64,000 nt of DNA. It comes from Chaetoceros tenuissimus (Eukaryota > Bacillariophyta > Thalassiosirophyceae > Chaetocerotales > Chaetocerotaceae). The position numbers and the translations under genes were made by a program. Under the pieces are notes generated by a model. That model had not been told where the DNA came from, made no database searches, and saw only the letters and a list, made by a program, of their open reading frames with translations. Of this stretch, positions 1-8,979 are shown one piece after another (position 1 is the stretch's first letter; each line of letters starts with the position of its first letter). The DNA is taken from contig BLLK01000069.1 of assembly GCA_021927905.1 (NCBI GenBank), positions 2,728,001 through 2,792,000 on the forward strand. Reading direction: 5' to 3'.

Positions 1-231
1 TGGACAAGTCTCCAGAAAGTTTTCTGTATCATTGCATCCAGTCTCGATAACACCAGGATAACGCTGGCCAATCACTGGATGCCGAGAATATTTGTTCGGT
101 GGAAGAAAAGCAGGTTTGTGAAATGTAGGCTCCCTACCAATCAGTGTAGAGACGACGTGCTCTGACATTAGAGTTCCATAGACAAAGCATGATGAAGTTG
201 CTTTTATCTGATTCAAAGGTGACACAATCAT
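1..231 (-). CDS. AIG2-like / gamma-glutamyl cyclotransferase-fold protein, 3' end outside window
   Basis: The reverse strand is open from an ATG at 229-231 to base 1, giving 77 residues; the rest lies outside the window. The segment FVYGTLMSEHVV (about residues 17-28) followed by LIGREPTF, a proline-rich linker and the motif HPVIGQRYPGVI matches the N-terminal half of the AIG2-like/GGCT fold, where the YGTL loop binds the gamma-glutamyl substrate. Family members remove gamma-glutamyl groups as 5-oxoproline or act on gamma-glutamylamines. The catalytic glutamate lies further downstream and cannot be checked, so substrate and activity are unknown. No targeting peptide is evident. Confidence 0.7.
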   Translation of the reverse strand, partial: MIVSPLNQIKATSSCFVYGTLMSEHVVSTLIGREPTFHKPAFLPPNKYSRHPVIGQRYPGVIETGCNDTENFLETCP

Positions 232-637
232 TGCACACAGAAATGTTAATCAAAGTGGTCTATGAAGATACATCAGATGATCATCATCCATAAACCATCA
301 ATCCATCTCTTTCTTCTCATTTTTCATTTCTCTCCCAAAAACAAGAGATGTTATTAAGTCCCACATTTTTCATTTTTAAAATAGAGCTATTTAGCTTGCA
401 TTGGAAAAAAAAAGAAGTGTTCTGCATGCCCAAACCGAGCCATCTTACTTGGAGAAGCCGTTATCAGTGTGCAGCGAAATTGTCAATATACTTGCAACTC
501 CAACCCTTTTACAAAACATTGGTAGATAGACATGAAAACAAATAGACTGAATTTAACCAGTAGCATCGTTAGAATTTAAAGTACAAAAGGGTCTGTAGAA
601 AGATTTGTTTCTTTCTTGGAATTCATTTGCCTTAAAA
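232..637. other. Intergenic spacer, nothing recognised
   Basis: This is the divergent upstream region between the AIG2-like gene and the repeat protein. It holds AT-rich sequence and a chance 65-codon frame without recognisable features. I see no RNA gene or repeat. Confidence 0.6.
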
Positions 638-1819
638 ATGAGCTCCTATTACAACGAAGATGAGTCTTATGTCGATAGTTTGAGTCTTCTGCTCCGTTCA
701 GAAATAGGTGATGAAGAGGAAGAAGATGAAGGTTGGAATACACTGGACGAACCTGATGACTACTTGTCACCTCATGAAGAAATTGAATTTTTGGATGAGG
801 AAGGAGACCATTTTGATGTCGGGGCAAACGTAGCTGAGGTGTCAAGACTTACATTAAATACAACACCGACAACAGACACCAGCAGTATTGCAGATAGTGA
901 AGAAGAAGATGACATACATTATCCCGACACACACAATTTTGGGAGGCAATCACGAGAAAGAAATACATATAGATCTGCATTTGACCGACAACCGTTGATA
1001 GATTTACCTCCGCCACCTACGAATAATTTTTTACATCATGATTCTGATAGACTTCCTCCACCAAGAAGAAATGTTAAAAGAGAAAGAAAATTGCCAAGTG
1101 TAATGCTACAGAAAACAAAAAGTTCCACTTTGAGAAATAACTTTACTGACAAAACATATGGTACATCAACTAGGAAATATCTCGGGTATGATGTTCCTTC
1201 CACACCGCAGAAAAAAGCAGGAAGAATGAAACGAACTCTTAATAGAGCCAATTCTTCAGGATTACCAAATGTAATGATGAGACAAACCAAGACTATGTTA
1301 TTACGTGATAAAGCACAATCACAGCGGTACAATTATAGTTTGAAAACGAAGCCACTTTCAAGATCACCAGAAGTACATTCACAAAGATCTAATCATTACA
1401 AGCCACCTAGGCCACCCTTGAGCAATACGAAGAAGACAAGGAATCAAAAGACAAGACCTCTTCCTTCGGTGGCTACTAGAAAAACTACATCAATGAGACT
1501 ACGAGATATAGATTATTCAACAAAACCTATCCACAAGGTAAAATCACAGGGGAAAATGAAAGAATTACCAGCTGTCGCAACTAGATTGACAACTTCGAGA
1601 AGACTTCGAAACATGAATTATTCAGATGTGATAGAAAAGAGCAAGTCCAGAAGAAATCAGAATACACAACAAAATCTGCCACCTCGACCACAGAGGAAGA
1701 AGTCAGGGCGAACAAGTTATGGTACGTCGGGGCTACCAGCGGTTGCAATGCGACCAACAATGACAATAATGCTTCGAGATCAAGCTCAATCACAAAGATA
1801 TGGTTATAGTGTGAAATGA
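638..1819 (+). CDS. Unrecognised repeat protein with an acidic N-terminus and basic LPxV repeats
   Basis: A 393-residue protein of unknown family. The first ATG of the frame is at 638; the frame opens slightly earlier with a TTG. The N-terminal third is acidic (EEEEDEGW and similar runs). The C-terminal two thirds are basic and carry five copies of a motif of the type LPxVxxRxTxxxxLRxxxxS, for example LPSVATRKTTSMRLR, LPAVATRLTTSRRLR and LPAVAMRPTMTIMLR. Two copies are extended by RDxAQSQRYxYS, the last one ending the protein. Proline-rich linkers (PPPP, PPRPP) separate regions. There is no signal peptide or membrane segment. The repeats suggest a multivalent binding or scaffold role, but that is inference. 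Function is unknown. Confidence 0.75.
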   Translation: MSSYYNEDESYVDSLSLLLRSEIGDEEEEDEGWNTLDEPDDYLSPHEEIEFLDEEGDHFDVGANVAEVSRLTLNTTPTTDTSSIADSEEEDDIHYPDTHNFGRQSRERNTYRSAFDRQPLIDLPPPPTNNFLHHDSDRLPPPRRNVKRERKLPSVMLQKTKSSTLRNNFTDKTYGTSTRKYLGYDVPSTPQKKAGRMKRTLNRANSSGLPNVMMRQTKTMLLRDKAQSQRYNYSLKTKPLSRSPEVHSQRSNHYKPPRPPLSNTKKTRNQKTRPLPSVATRKTTSMRLRDIDYSTKPIHKVKSQGKMKELPAVATRLTTSRRLRNMNYSDVIEKSKSRRNQNTQQNLPPRPQRKKSGRTSYGTSGLPAVAMRPTMTIMLRDQAQSQRYGYSVK

Positions 1820-2206
1820 GGTTTCAAAATTGAGGGGACAATATTTTTTGATAATCCTAGCATGAAAAAAGAAAGAGTAATGCATAGATCACGATCAAAT
1901 TCGGATGAGAATTCTGTTTCAAAGAAGGCCAGACGAGTCTTGTCAGATAACAAATGTCACAACAACAAAAGAATGACAATGCAGTGGATTCTCTCCGACC
2001 GCATCCTTCTCACACACTGTACGAGTACATGGAATCCTGGATGGTGTGACTGAGTATTCTTATGATACAACGTATCTTTTGGAACGTCAATGTCAACCGG
2101 CCTGCTTGAAAAGCACCCATCCAATTCGTATTGAATGTGTTGAATACAATAACAATTTTTCATCTACTTTACATACTAAAAGTAGCATAGTTAACATTTA
2201 CTTCCT
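1820..2206. other. Intergenic spacer between convergent genes
   Basis: This is a 387-bp tail-to-tail spacer. A 63-codon frame at 1862-2053 starts with a basic, serine-rich stretch, but it has no support beyond being open. I list nothing else here. Confidence 0.5.
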
Positions 2207-2614
2207 CTACTTCAGTTTCTCTCCAAGTCTGTAGGCACTGGCCATGAATCTAATGAATTGTGGTACGTCAAGTGAAGGTCTGTAGGTAGAGTCAAACACA
2301 CTATGCCTTCTAATGAGATTTTCAGACCTATCCAAAGAGATCTTGTAGCCTGCTCTATCAAGAGCATCCATGATTTCCTTTGCATCAATGCGCTTCGTAC
2401 TATTACTGTCGAGGTAGTGGAACCCTTGCACATTGCTTTTGCCAATTCCAATAAAGAAGTCTTGCAATGCAAGAATCAACTCTCTGTCATCTGCATTGTT
2501 TTGAACAGCTTCATTTTCGTCACCTGGTAGGATATCTCTTTTGTCAGATGTTCTATTGAACAGTCTATGTTGCCTTCTTCGCCTTCTATGTCCTCTTCTT
2601 AATCCTCTAGGCAT
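2207..2614 (-). CDS. Small EF-hand-like protein
   Basis: A 135-residue protein beginning at the ATG at 2612-2614. The N-terminus is very basic (RRGHRRRRRQHR), consistent with binding nucleic acid or acidic partners. Around residues 70-90 the string FHYLDSNSTKRIDAKEIMDAL has the spacing of one EF-hand: loop D-S-N-S-T-K-R-I-D-A-K-E between two helices. Loop positions 1, 3, 9 and 12 (D, N, D, E) could bind calcium. A second region, near DSTYRPSLDVPQFIRFM, looks like a degenerate partner hand. No transit peptide is obvious. A calcium-sensing or structural role is inferred from the fold only. Confidence 0.65.
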   Translation of the reverse strand: MPRGLRRGHRRRRRQHRLFNRTSDKRDILPGDENEAVQNNADDRELILALQDFFIGIGKSNVQGFHYLDSNSTKRIDAKEIMDALDRAGYKISLDRSENLIRRHSVFDSTYRPSLDVPQFIRFMASAYRLGEKLK

Positions 2615-2975
2615 TGTAATTTTGATCTTTTGAAATGATGTTGTTGATTATTTATGGGATCCGCGATCCGCGATAAATGAAGACACAAGGTAGATAAATA
2701 GAGACCTACCCTGTGAAGACATTAAATAAAATTTTGGCCAACTTTTAAATAATTCCAAATCGTGTCACTCAACAGTTGAAAAAGGCCCAAATTGACAGTC
2801 AGAAAGAAAGATGAGTGACAACAGAGCCTGAAAAAAGGGAGAGCGTTGTTAGCGTTGTACTTACGTAAGTATTGTTGTACTGTATTGAAACAGTTTGTGT
2901 AATACAGTATCTTACTTACTCAAACTCATATCTAATAACATTGCTTGAGCAGAAAACACTAATCTACGCACAAAA
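2615..2975. other. Divergent promoter region, nothing specific
   Basis: This 361-bp spacer lies between the EF-hand-like gene and arsS. A short inverted element, ATCCGCGATCCGCGAT, sits near 2660. I see no recognisable core promoter motif or RNA gene. Confidence 0.5.
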
Positions 2976-4334
2976 ATGAGAGTATCAAATAGCTGCTTAT
3001 TAGCTGTTCTTGTGACAACAGCAGTAGATGCATTCACTTCTACAAAATTTCAGAGCAAACACACGGCAATAAAGTCGACCGAAACTGATTTACCTGATTA
3101 TGGAAAGACCTCCGTAGATATTGATCAACATACATTGGACAATAAATGGCGTAGAAAAGATCTGTTTGGACAATCTCTGATTGACCATACTAAACTAGAA
3201 ATGGAACAAGATTCTGAATTCCAAAAGACAGCCCAGAAACTGAAAGAGATTGGTTTGAAGGGTATGTCCAAGGAAGAAAGAGCCAAGAGACGACGTGCAC
3301 TCGATACCCTCGGAGTCCCTACCTTCAATGAATTTCTATCTGAAAAGCTTGAAGGCGAAGATTCAGAGTCAAAATCAATGACTCTTCATCGGAAAGATAC
3401 AGAAGTGTTGCAAATAAATGTTGGGCTATTTTGTAATCAAGCATGTGGACATTGTCATGTAGAATCTTCTCCGATTAGGGATGAAACAATGTCTAAAGAA
3501 ATTGCAGCGCAGTGTCTTCAACTTCTGAAAGATACCCCAAGTATCACTATATTAGATATCACAGGTGGAGCTCCTGAAATGCAAGAACAATTTCGTTATA
3601 TTGTATCTATGGCAAGAGATATTAGGCCAGACATTGATATCATTGATAGATGCAACCTGACAGTTCTACAAGAGCCAGGACAGGAAGATCTCGTTGATTT
3701 CCTTGTTGCGAATAAAGTGCATATTGTTGCATCCTTGCCTTGCTATTCTGCAGATAATGTTGACAAGCAAAGAGGAAATGGTGTTTTTGATAGATCAATC
3801 AGTGCTTTACTTGCATTGAACGACGCAGGATATGGAAAAGAAGGTACCGGGTTGATTCTAGACTTGGTATATAATCCACTTGGTGCGTTTTTGCCTCCAT
3901 CTCAACAAGACTTGGAGGTGAAATATAAAGAAGTGCTTGCGGAAAATTTCGATATTGTTTTCAACAATTTGTTCACTATGACCAACATGCCTGTCAAGAG
4001 GTTTACAGACTTTTTGTACAGAAGAGATGAATTGAAAGACTACATGGATTTGCTTGTAAGAAATTTCAATCCTGCTACAGTTGATAATCTCATGTGTGGA
4101 AATACAGTCTCAGTTGGTTTTGATGGCAGTGTGTATGATTGCGACTTCAATCAACAGCTTGGATATGTGATTGGTTCTTCAGATATTGAAGATGAAGCAA
4201 ATGAAAAGAAGGGGAAGACAGTATTTGATATATCCTCACTGAATGATCTCAAGTGTGATCCAATTAAGAATGATAATCATTGCTTTGGATGCACAGCTGG
4301 AGCTGGGTCCAGCTGACAAGGAACCACAGCATAA
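2976..4334 (+). CDS. arsS: Plastid-type ArsS radical SAM protein, probable selenoprotein
   Basis: ArsS-family radical SAM enzymes act in arsenosugar biosynthesis. The protein starts with a signal peptide ending VDAF, the diatom plastid-entry junction. A CNQACGHC motif (about residue 155) supplies the three cysteines for the 4Fe-4S cluster. It is followed by the family segments DITGGAPE, NPLGAFLPP, NNLFTMTNMP and DCDFNQQLG. The C-terminus is NHCFGCTAGAGSS, then TGA at 4314-4316, then five further codons (QGTTA) and TAA at 4332-4334. From memory, family members end in a GSS-Cys/Sec-x-G motif and some are annotated selenoproteins. Reading TGA as Sec gives 452 residues and restores that ending. 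If TGA is a plain stop, the CDS ends at 4316 with 446 residues. Confidence 0.85.
4314..4316 (+). other. Probable selenocysteine TGA codon
   Basis: The TGA falls exactly where related ArsS proteins place Cys or Sec, directly after GAGSS. The next codons are CAA GGA ACC ACA GCA TAA, so a glycine follows at +2 as in the family ending. The assignment rests on family alignment from memory and on the adjacent hairpin. No clear SECIS element was found by eye. Confidence 0.7.
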
Positions 4335-4354
4335 ATGTAATGTTATGCTGTGGT
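4323..4354 (+). promoter_or_regulatory. Perfect 12-bp hairpin just after the TGA, possible recoding element
   Basis: The left arm ACCACAGCATAA (4323-4334) pairs without mismatch with TTATGCTGTGGT (4343-4354) around an 8-nt loop. The stem begins six bases after the TGA, and the TAA stop lies at the inner end of its left arm. A stem about six bases downstream of the UGA is how the selenocysteine redefinition element of selenoprotein N is arranged; bacterial SECIS stems also sit close behind the UGA. The pairing is seen directly. The recoding role is inferred. Confidence 0.6.
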
Positions 4355-4365
4355 CACTGCTACTC

Positions 4366-4416
4366 AAGGTTGATCTGTATATCATGAATACGAAGTAAGA
4401 TACAAGATTGGCAACC
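4366..4416 (+). promoter_or_regulatory. Weak SECIS-like stem in the arsS 3' UTR
   Basis: GGTTG at 4368-4372 can pair with CAACC at 4412-4416, and TGTAT at 4376-4380 with ATACA at 4400-4404. A TGAT (4371-4374) faces AGAT (4405-4408), which has the order of a eukaryotic SECIS quartet. The apical loop contains AA. The upper helix is short and has mismatches, so this is only a candidate. Confidence 0.2.
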
Positions 4417-4649
4417 AACTAACACAAGAATGACGAACATCCGACCCTGAATGACTTGTCTCTCGACGTGGTTCTTTTGTAGAGCCATCGGAGCCAATGA
4501 AAAGTGAGTCAAAGTAATAATTGCAATACTTGTTGTTCACGTTCTTCCATCTTCGATATAAGTTAAACTGTTATTTAAATATTGTTGACACTTTTACAAT
4601 CTAAATGGTGGCCAATATCATTTCTGTATCTCTATATAGGCTATTTTGA

Positions 4650-5006
4650 TTAGGCAGTTTCGGGTAATTCCAATCCTGCACGATGAGCAGCCAAACGCGA
4701 TAGTTCTTTTGGACTCAATTTGACCTCTGCTCCACCATCCAACTTGTGCAATTTTCTCCTTTCCCTTAAATCGTCCTTCAGTGTTATCATATCAAATGCC
4801 ATCTTTCTCAATGCATCTGCTTGGGCAGGTGGCGCGAATTGGTTTGCTCTATATTGACTCATTACTTGTTGATATAGAGGATGTTGGTTGAAAGCATTTA
4901 CTGCTGCTTCTGCCTTTGCCTTTGGCATCTCGAGTTTTGGAGCAGTGCGAATATGCCTCAGCAATCTGCGAAGTACATGTATCGGTGGAGTTTTTGCTGC
5001 AGTCAT
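4650..5006 (-). CDS. FMC1-like LYR-motif protein, probably mitochondrial
   Basis: A 118-residue protein starting at the ATG at 5004-5006. Its N-terminus has a LYR-type signature (VLRRLLRHIR), followed by AVNAFNQHPLYQQV, a helix with LKDDLRERRKLHKL and a C-terminal AGLELPE. The order and the ending resemble FMC1/C7orf55 proteins, small LYR proteins that help assemble mitochondrial ATP synthase. LYR proteins usually bind acyl carrier protein and act in the mitochondrial matrix. The length is close to the human protein (113 residues, from memory). An alternative is another LYR-family assembly factor. The upstream side faces a transposon inserted about 600 bp away. Confidence 0.6.
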   Translation of the reverse strand: MTAAKTPPIHVLRRLLRHIRTAPKLEMPKAKAEAAVNAFNQHPLYQQVMSQYRANQFAPPAQADALRKMAFDMITLKDDLRERRKLHKLDGGAEVKLSPKELSRLAAHRAGLELPETA

Positions 5007-5603
5007 TTTCTAGTTAGCCTTTCTACTATGTATGTTATACAAATAGTTCCTATTTCCCAATTCAATCAAACCAATTTCAATTGAATGTAACATAAACTGA
5101 AACTTCATCTGGAAAGGTAAAATCGAAAAATGAATGAAGTGTATTGAACAAAAGAAAAAAAGAGGGAAAGGGATAAGTTGGTTGCGGTGCAAAGTGGGGC
5201 CGCGCCTTTCACCCCTTTGATTGGCAAGCCAAAAAAACTGTTGTAGTGAGTAGTACGTAGATGCTTCCAAGAAGCCGGTCGTGTCTCCCGCAGCTACGCT
5301 GCTCACACGTCGAGGTTACTGCGTTCCGTACCTTCGATAGTATGTATTTTCAATCCCATTGATTCAAACCTTAAATGTGACAGAAAGCGAGGAATTGACC
5401 TGTCAATATGCATAATTTCGCTTGAATTTGTTTTAAATAGTTTCTGCGACTAGTCTGCAAAAAACGATAAATGTGTTTGTGCTCTTATATCTCCACACAC
5501 AAGAGCACAATTCCAAAACCCTATATTGTCCCAAGTTAATATAGATATGAAGATTTGTATTTTAAACTATCAATACAGCATATTCTGAAATGGAGTTGAT
5601 ATT
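5007..5603. other. Intergenic spacer up to the hAT element
   Basis: This is the upstream region of the FMC1-like gene, ending at the left transposon terminus. A GC-richer block at about 5190-5330 stands out from its AT-rich surroundings. No gene is recognised here. Confidence 0.5.
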
Positions 5604-5617
5604 CAGGGCCTTCGGGA
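5604..5617 (+). repeat. Left terminal inverted repeat of the hAT element
   Basis: CAGGGCCTTCGGGA, an exact 14-bp inverse match to 8966-8979. Confidence 0.9.
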
Positions 5618-5819
5618 CCATACAAGTTTTAATGCCCGGGCATTAGCTTTTTCAGAATCCTTGGAAGTTTTATCCCTGTTGGGTTGGTAGTTCATACCTT
5701 CTTCGTGCACCTCAGGTGCTCGCTCTTAATGCAATTGAATTGAGATTGATGCATACTCAATCCAATTGCTACTGTGCATCTGACATCAATTTTGATTGTG
5801 GAGAGATCATATTTAGATA

Positions 5820-8756
5820 ATGACGTTAGATGGTTGGGTGGTAAAGCAGGGAAAAGGAGGAAAGAGAAGCGGCAGCGCCGCTCTTCGTAAGAATGAAGAA
5901 GATGCTGATTCCTCATCTAGCACATGTTCTGTTTTCACAGGAACCAAACAAGTCACCATAACATCAACTAATACAAGTATTGAAGTGTATGATCCGACTG
6001 ATAGAGAAAGTGTTGATAAAATTCTTCTGTTAAAAGATTTGCAGTTGAAGGAACAATATGAGATGAAAAGAGCGATAACAAAAAGTATTGAATATCTTCA
6101 AGAAGAAGTGACTATCTTGCAACGGCTAAGTAAAGGGAAAAAGCTGAAGGTACCAACTGAAGCTAGTAAAGGAAATGAATCTGTTGAGATTGACCCATTT
6201 CAGAATTCGGAGTGTAATTCAGAAACATTGAAACTTATAAAATTTTACCGTAAGTTTCTGCTCACTTTCATTACACTTTGTATGCCCTTGACTTGTCCTC
6301 ATTCGAATTCTATTACAGATATTGATGATCACCACTTATTTGATAAAAAAATAACTACTAGAATTGATCAAAAGAAAAAAAGATGTCTTGAACCTGCAAG
6401 ATTTTGTAAATATCCGTGGGGGAAATATACACCAAGTCGGTATACAGATGATCCTGTCGGCGGTCTACTGCAATGCGGTTTATGCTCCAAGGCGTCTCAA
6501 ATGGATTTTGTCGACTTCATGCCTAGTACAGGTACTTTTTATAAAGGCTGTAAGAAATGGATTGAAGGCACCAATGATTGGAACAATTATGCTAGTGAAA
6601 ATTCTTGGGCAAATCATCATTCTTGTGAAGGTCATAAAGCTGCGGTTAGATTTCTCAATAGCAGAATGCAGAATGATATTCGCATTAATCTAGAGAGTGA
6701 GAGATCCGCCTCACTCAAGGCTTTTCATCAAGAACGCAACAGACATTACTTTGGTCTTGTCACGCGATCTGTCTTGCATTTGGCAAACATGGGCGATGCT
6801 ATCTACGGTGACACTACGAGAGAAGGTAAACTTAGGTCTACATTGAAACTTCTATCTCACCAAAGTCCATACATTGAGGATTTCTTATCTGTGCAAGGAA
6901 AGAATCAAACACTAATGACACTGACTCACAAGGATCATATCGATTTTATTCTAGAGCAAATTACAAAACAAATTATGAAGCGACAATATACAAAATTACG
7001 AGATTGCATTTTCGCGTGCTTAATAGCTGACGAGTGGTCGTGCCGATACTCAGCAAAAGAGTATGTATCTTTATCTGTACAATGCGTAATGAATAATCTT
7101 TCAACAGAAACTATCTTTCTTGGTTTTATTCCAATTAAGTCCACAACTGCTGAAGACGTGACAAGAGCGATCATCGATACATTACGAAAAATAGATCCGA
7201 CATTTGATATGAAAAAAGTTGTTGGTCAAACCTATGATGGTGCAGCAAACATGCAAGGTAAAAAAGGCGGCACACAAGCAAAAATTCGAGAGAGTCATTG
7301 CTTCTTTGCGTTACCCAACCATTGCTGGAACCACCAAATCCAAATAACTATCAAGAAATACACGAAAGGACATCGCTTGATTGAAAATGTGCTTTCATAT
7401 TGTGAAATCTTGGTGAAGCTGTACAAGTATTCCCCCAAACGTTCTGAAATGCTTGTAGATATAAAACTGGAGCTGCGAGATGATGTTCAAGATGGTCTTG
7501 AACCCAGCAAGTTTACCACGGCGGTCGGAAAATTACTGGGTCTTTGTGTGACTCGATGGACATGTAGGGCTACATCGCTCTTCAACTATTATCACGGCTA
7601 CTTTGCCGAATTCAAAGGTTTCGTACGGATTATGGTTACACGTGAACTAAAGTCCAAATTAAAAACAGACCAAAAAAATGAAATCACTGGAATGTTAATT
7701 AAGCTACAGGATTTTGAATTCTTCTATGGCTTAAGAGTTGCAGCTGAATTGTTTACCATAGTCGAAAAAACGACTGTGAAGATGCAAGAAGAAAATCTAA
7801 CTGCAAGTAAAGGTATTCAGGAAGTGAATAAACTCTTGGAGAATTTGGAGAAAGCTAAATCCGATGATGCATATGATAAAATATGGAAGGAAGTATCAGA
7901 TGATAGAGAAGCGATCAATAAAAAGATTTCCGAAGATAACGAGTGTCAGTCATATGGAATTGTCAATTGCATAAGTTCCCCTTCTAGAGCTGCTTCTCGG
8001 GTAGCAATGAGAGATGTAAATGAAGTGGCTCTTGATGAAGAAGAAGCTGCAAAGATATACTGGAAGGAATTCTACGTTGCAGCTTTTGAAGGAGTAGAAG
8101 AAGATTTAAAAAGACGACTTGAAAATGACATGCTGAAGACGCTGGTTGAAATGGAAGTAATTTTAGTGCAGTTGATAAGTGCACCGGAGAAGGAATTTGA
8201 AATTGAAAATATTGTAAAAAACTACGGAACTGGTTCTGGTAAAGAAGGAGCCCCTTTTGGAGAAGAGTTGACTAAAGCAGCAATATTGCGGGAGATGGAG
8301 ATTGTACGTGAAGAATGGAGGAAACTGCGCAGTGATTCTGAGGAATGGAAGAAACGCAGACCGGAATGTCAAGACCCACTATGCGCAGATGATGTTATAG
8401 ATATGATGAAGGATTCATTTAAGTCTTCAAAAACATTGAGTGATTGGAAAGGAGATGCTCCTATAATTATGAAAATGCTTGCTATTATGGCTACTATCGC
8501 AGCCACATCCGCTTTCGCAGAACGCACATTTTCATTAGCACGAAGATTGAAATCTTATCTTAGATCGCAAATGCTTAATGATACATTCTACAGATTAGGT
8601 ATTATTGCATGGTATGATGAAAAAGAAATAAATTCCATTGTAGATTTTGTCCGGATTGGAAATGATTTTATCACAAATGCACATAGAAAAGGCATTTACG
8701 GGTTGAATTTCAAAGAGGAAGACTTTATTCCAAAGCAATTTGATAAATCAAAATAA
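5820..8756 (+). CDS. hAT transposase (ZMYM1/DUF4371-type)
   Basis: A 978-residue protein that cuts and pastes the surrounding element. A zinc-finger region (about 219-275: CGLC ... HHSCEGH) resembles the TTF/BED-type DNA-binding domain. The catalytic core has ADEW (D404) and YDGAANM (D473). The C-terminal dimerisation region has AFAERTFSLARRLKSYLRSQ, which supplies the catalytic glutamate (about residue 910). The order and length fit the DUF4371/ZMYM1-like branch. A GTAAGT...ATTACAG segment at 6250-6318 is 69 nt with no stop, so it may be an intron; removing it joins KFY to HIDDHH. The frame is intact, so the enzyme may still be active. Confidence 0.9.
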   Translation: MTLDGWVVKQGKGGKRSGSAALRKNEEDADSSSSTCSVFTGTKQVTITSTNTSIEVYDPTDRESVDKILLLKDLQLKEQYEMKRAITKSIEYLQEEVTILQRLSKGKKLKVPTEASKGNESVEIDPFQNSECNSETLKLIKFYRKFLLTFITLCMPLTCPHSNSITDIDDHHLFDKKITTRIDQKKKRCLEPARFCKYPWGKYTPSRYTDDPVGGLLQCGLCSKASQMDFVDFMPSTGTFYKGCKKWIEGTNDWNNYASENSWANHHSCEGHKAAVRFLNSRMQNDIRINLESERSASLKAFHQERNRHYFGLVTRSVLHLANMGDAIYGDTTREGKLRSTLKLLSHQSPYIEDFLSVQGKNQTLMTLTHKDHIDFILEQITKQIMKRQYTKLRDCIFACLIADEWSCRYSAKEYVSLSVQCVMNNLSTETIFLGFIPIKSTTAEDVTRAIIDTLRKIDPTFDMKKVVGQTYDGAANMQGKKGGTQAKIRESHCFFALPNHCWNHQIQITIKKYTKGHRLIENVLSYCEILVKLYKYSPKRSEMLVDIKLELRDDVQDGLEPSKFTTAVGKLLGLCVTRWTCRATSLFNYYHGYFAEFKGFVRIMVTRELKSKLKTDQKNEITGMLIKLQDFEFFYGLRVAAELFTIVEKTTVKMQEENLTASKGIQEVNKLLENLEKAKSDDAYDKIWKEVSDDREAINKKISEDNECQSYGIVNCISSPSRAASRVAMRDVNEVALDEEEAAKIYWKEFYVAAFEGVEEDLKRRLENDMLKTLVEMEVILVQLISAPEKEFEIENIVKNYGTGSGKEGAPFGEELTKAAILREMEIVREEWRKLRSDSEEWKKRRPECQDPLCADDVIDMMKDSFKSSKTLSDWKGDAPIIMKMLAIMATIAATSAFAERTFSLARRLKSYLRSQMLNDTFYRLGIIAWYDEKEINSIVDFVRIGNDFITNAHRKGIYGLNFKEEDFIPKQFDKSK

Positions 8757-8965
8757 TAATTTATTTATTTCAAAGCAACAATGTGGAATTCTTCTTCTAT
8801 TTCGATTGTTTTGTAACTTCTTTTTTTGACGTAAAATTTTGTCAATTTTTGAACAGAAATCTATTTTTTCGCTGCGCAAGGGGTGACTTCCCCTTGCATC
8901 CCCCGCTGGGTTCAAACGCCACCCAGACCGGCTATTGTTTGAAGGGCATTAGAATCTCAAAATAC

Positions 8966-8979
8966 TCCCGAAGGCCCTG
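8966..8979 (-). repeat. Right terminal inverted repeat of the hAT element
   Basis: TCCCGAAGGCCCTG, the reverse complement of 5604-5617, followed by ATATT as on the left side. Confidence 0.9.

Larger units (their letters stand above)
5604..8979 (+). mobile_element. Complete hAT-superfamily DNA transposon (3376 bp)
   Basis: The element begins CAGGGCCTTCGGGA and ends with its exact reverse complement, TCCCGAAGGCCCTG. A second shared block, TAATGCCC, lies 20 or so bases inside each end. On the left this forms a perfect 16-bp palindrome at 5630-5645. ATATT lies directly outside both termini, so the target duplication is 5 bp, or up to TGATATT given the CA/TG ambiguity. Classical hAT elements make 8-bp duplications, and a 5-bp group has been described. 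One long uninterrupted transposase frame fills the interior. The right tail carries a GC-rich hairpin (8876-8897, arms GCAAGGGG). It looks recently inserted and structurally whole. Confidence 0.85.

Noticed and set aside
4450-4545. ATGA and GTGA strings in the arsS 3' UTR as canonical SECIS cores.
   Set aside because: I could not find a facing GA with an adequate upper helix for any of them.
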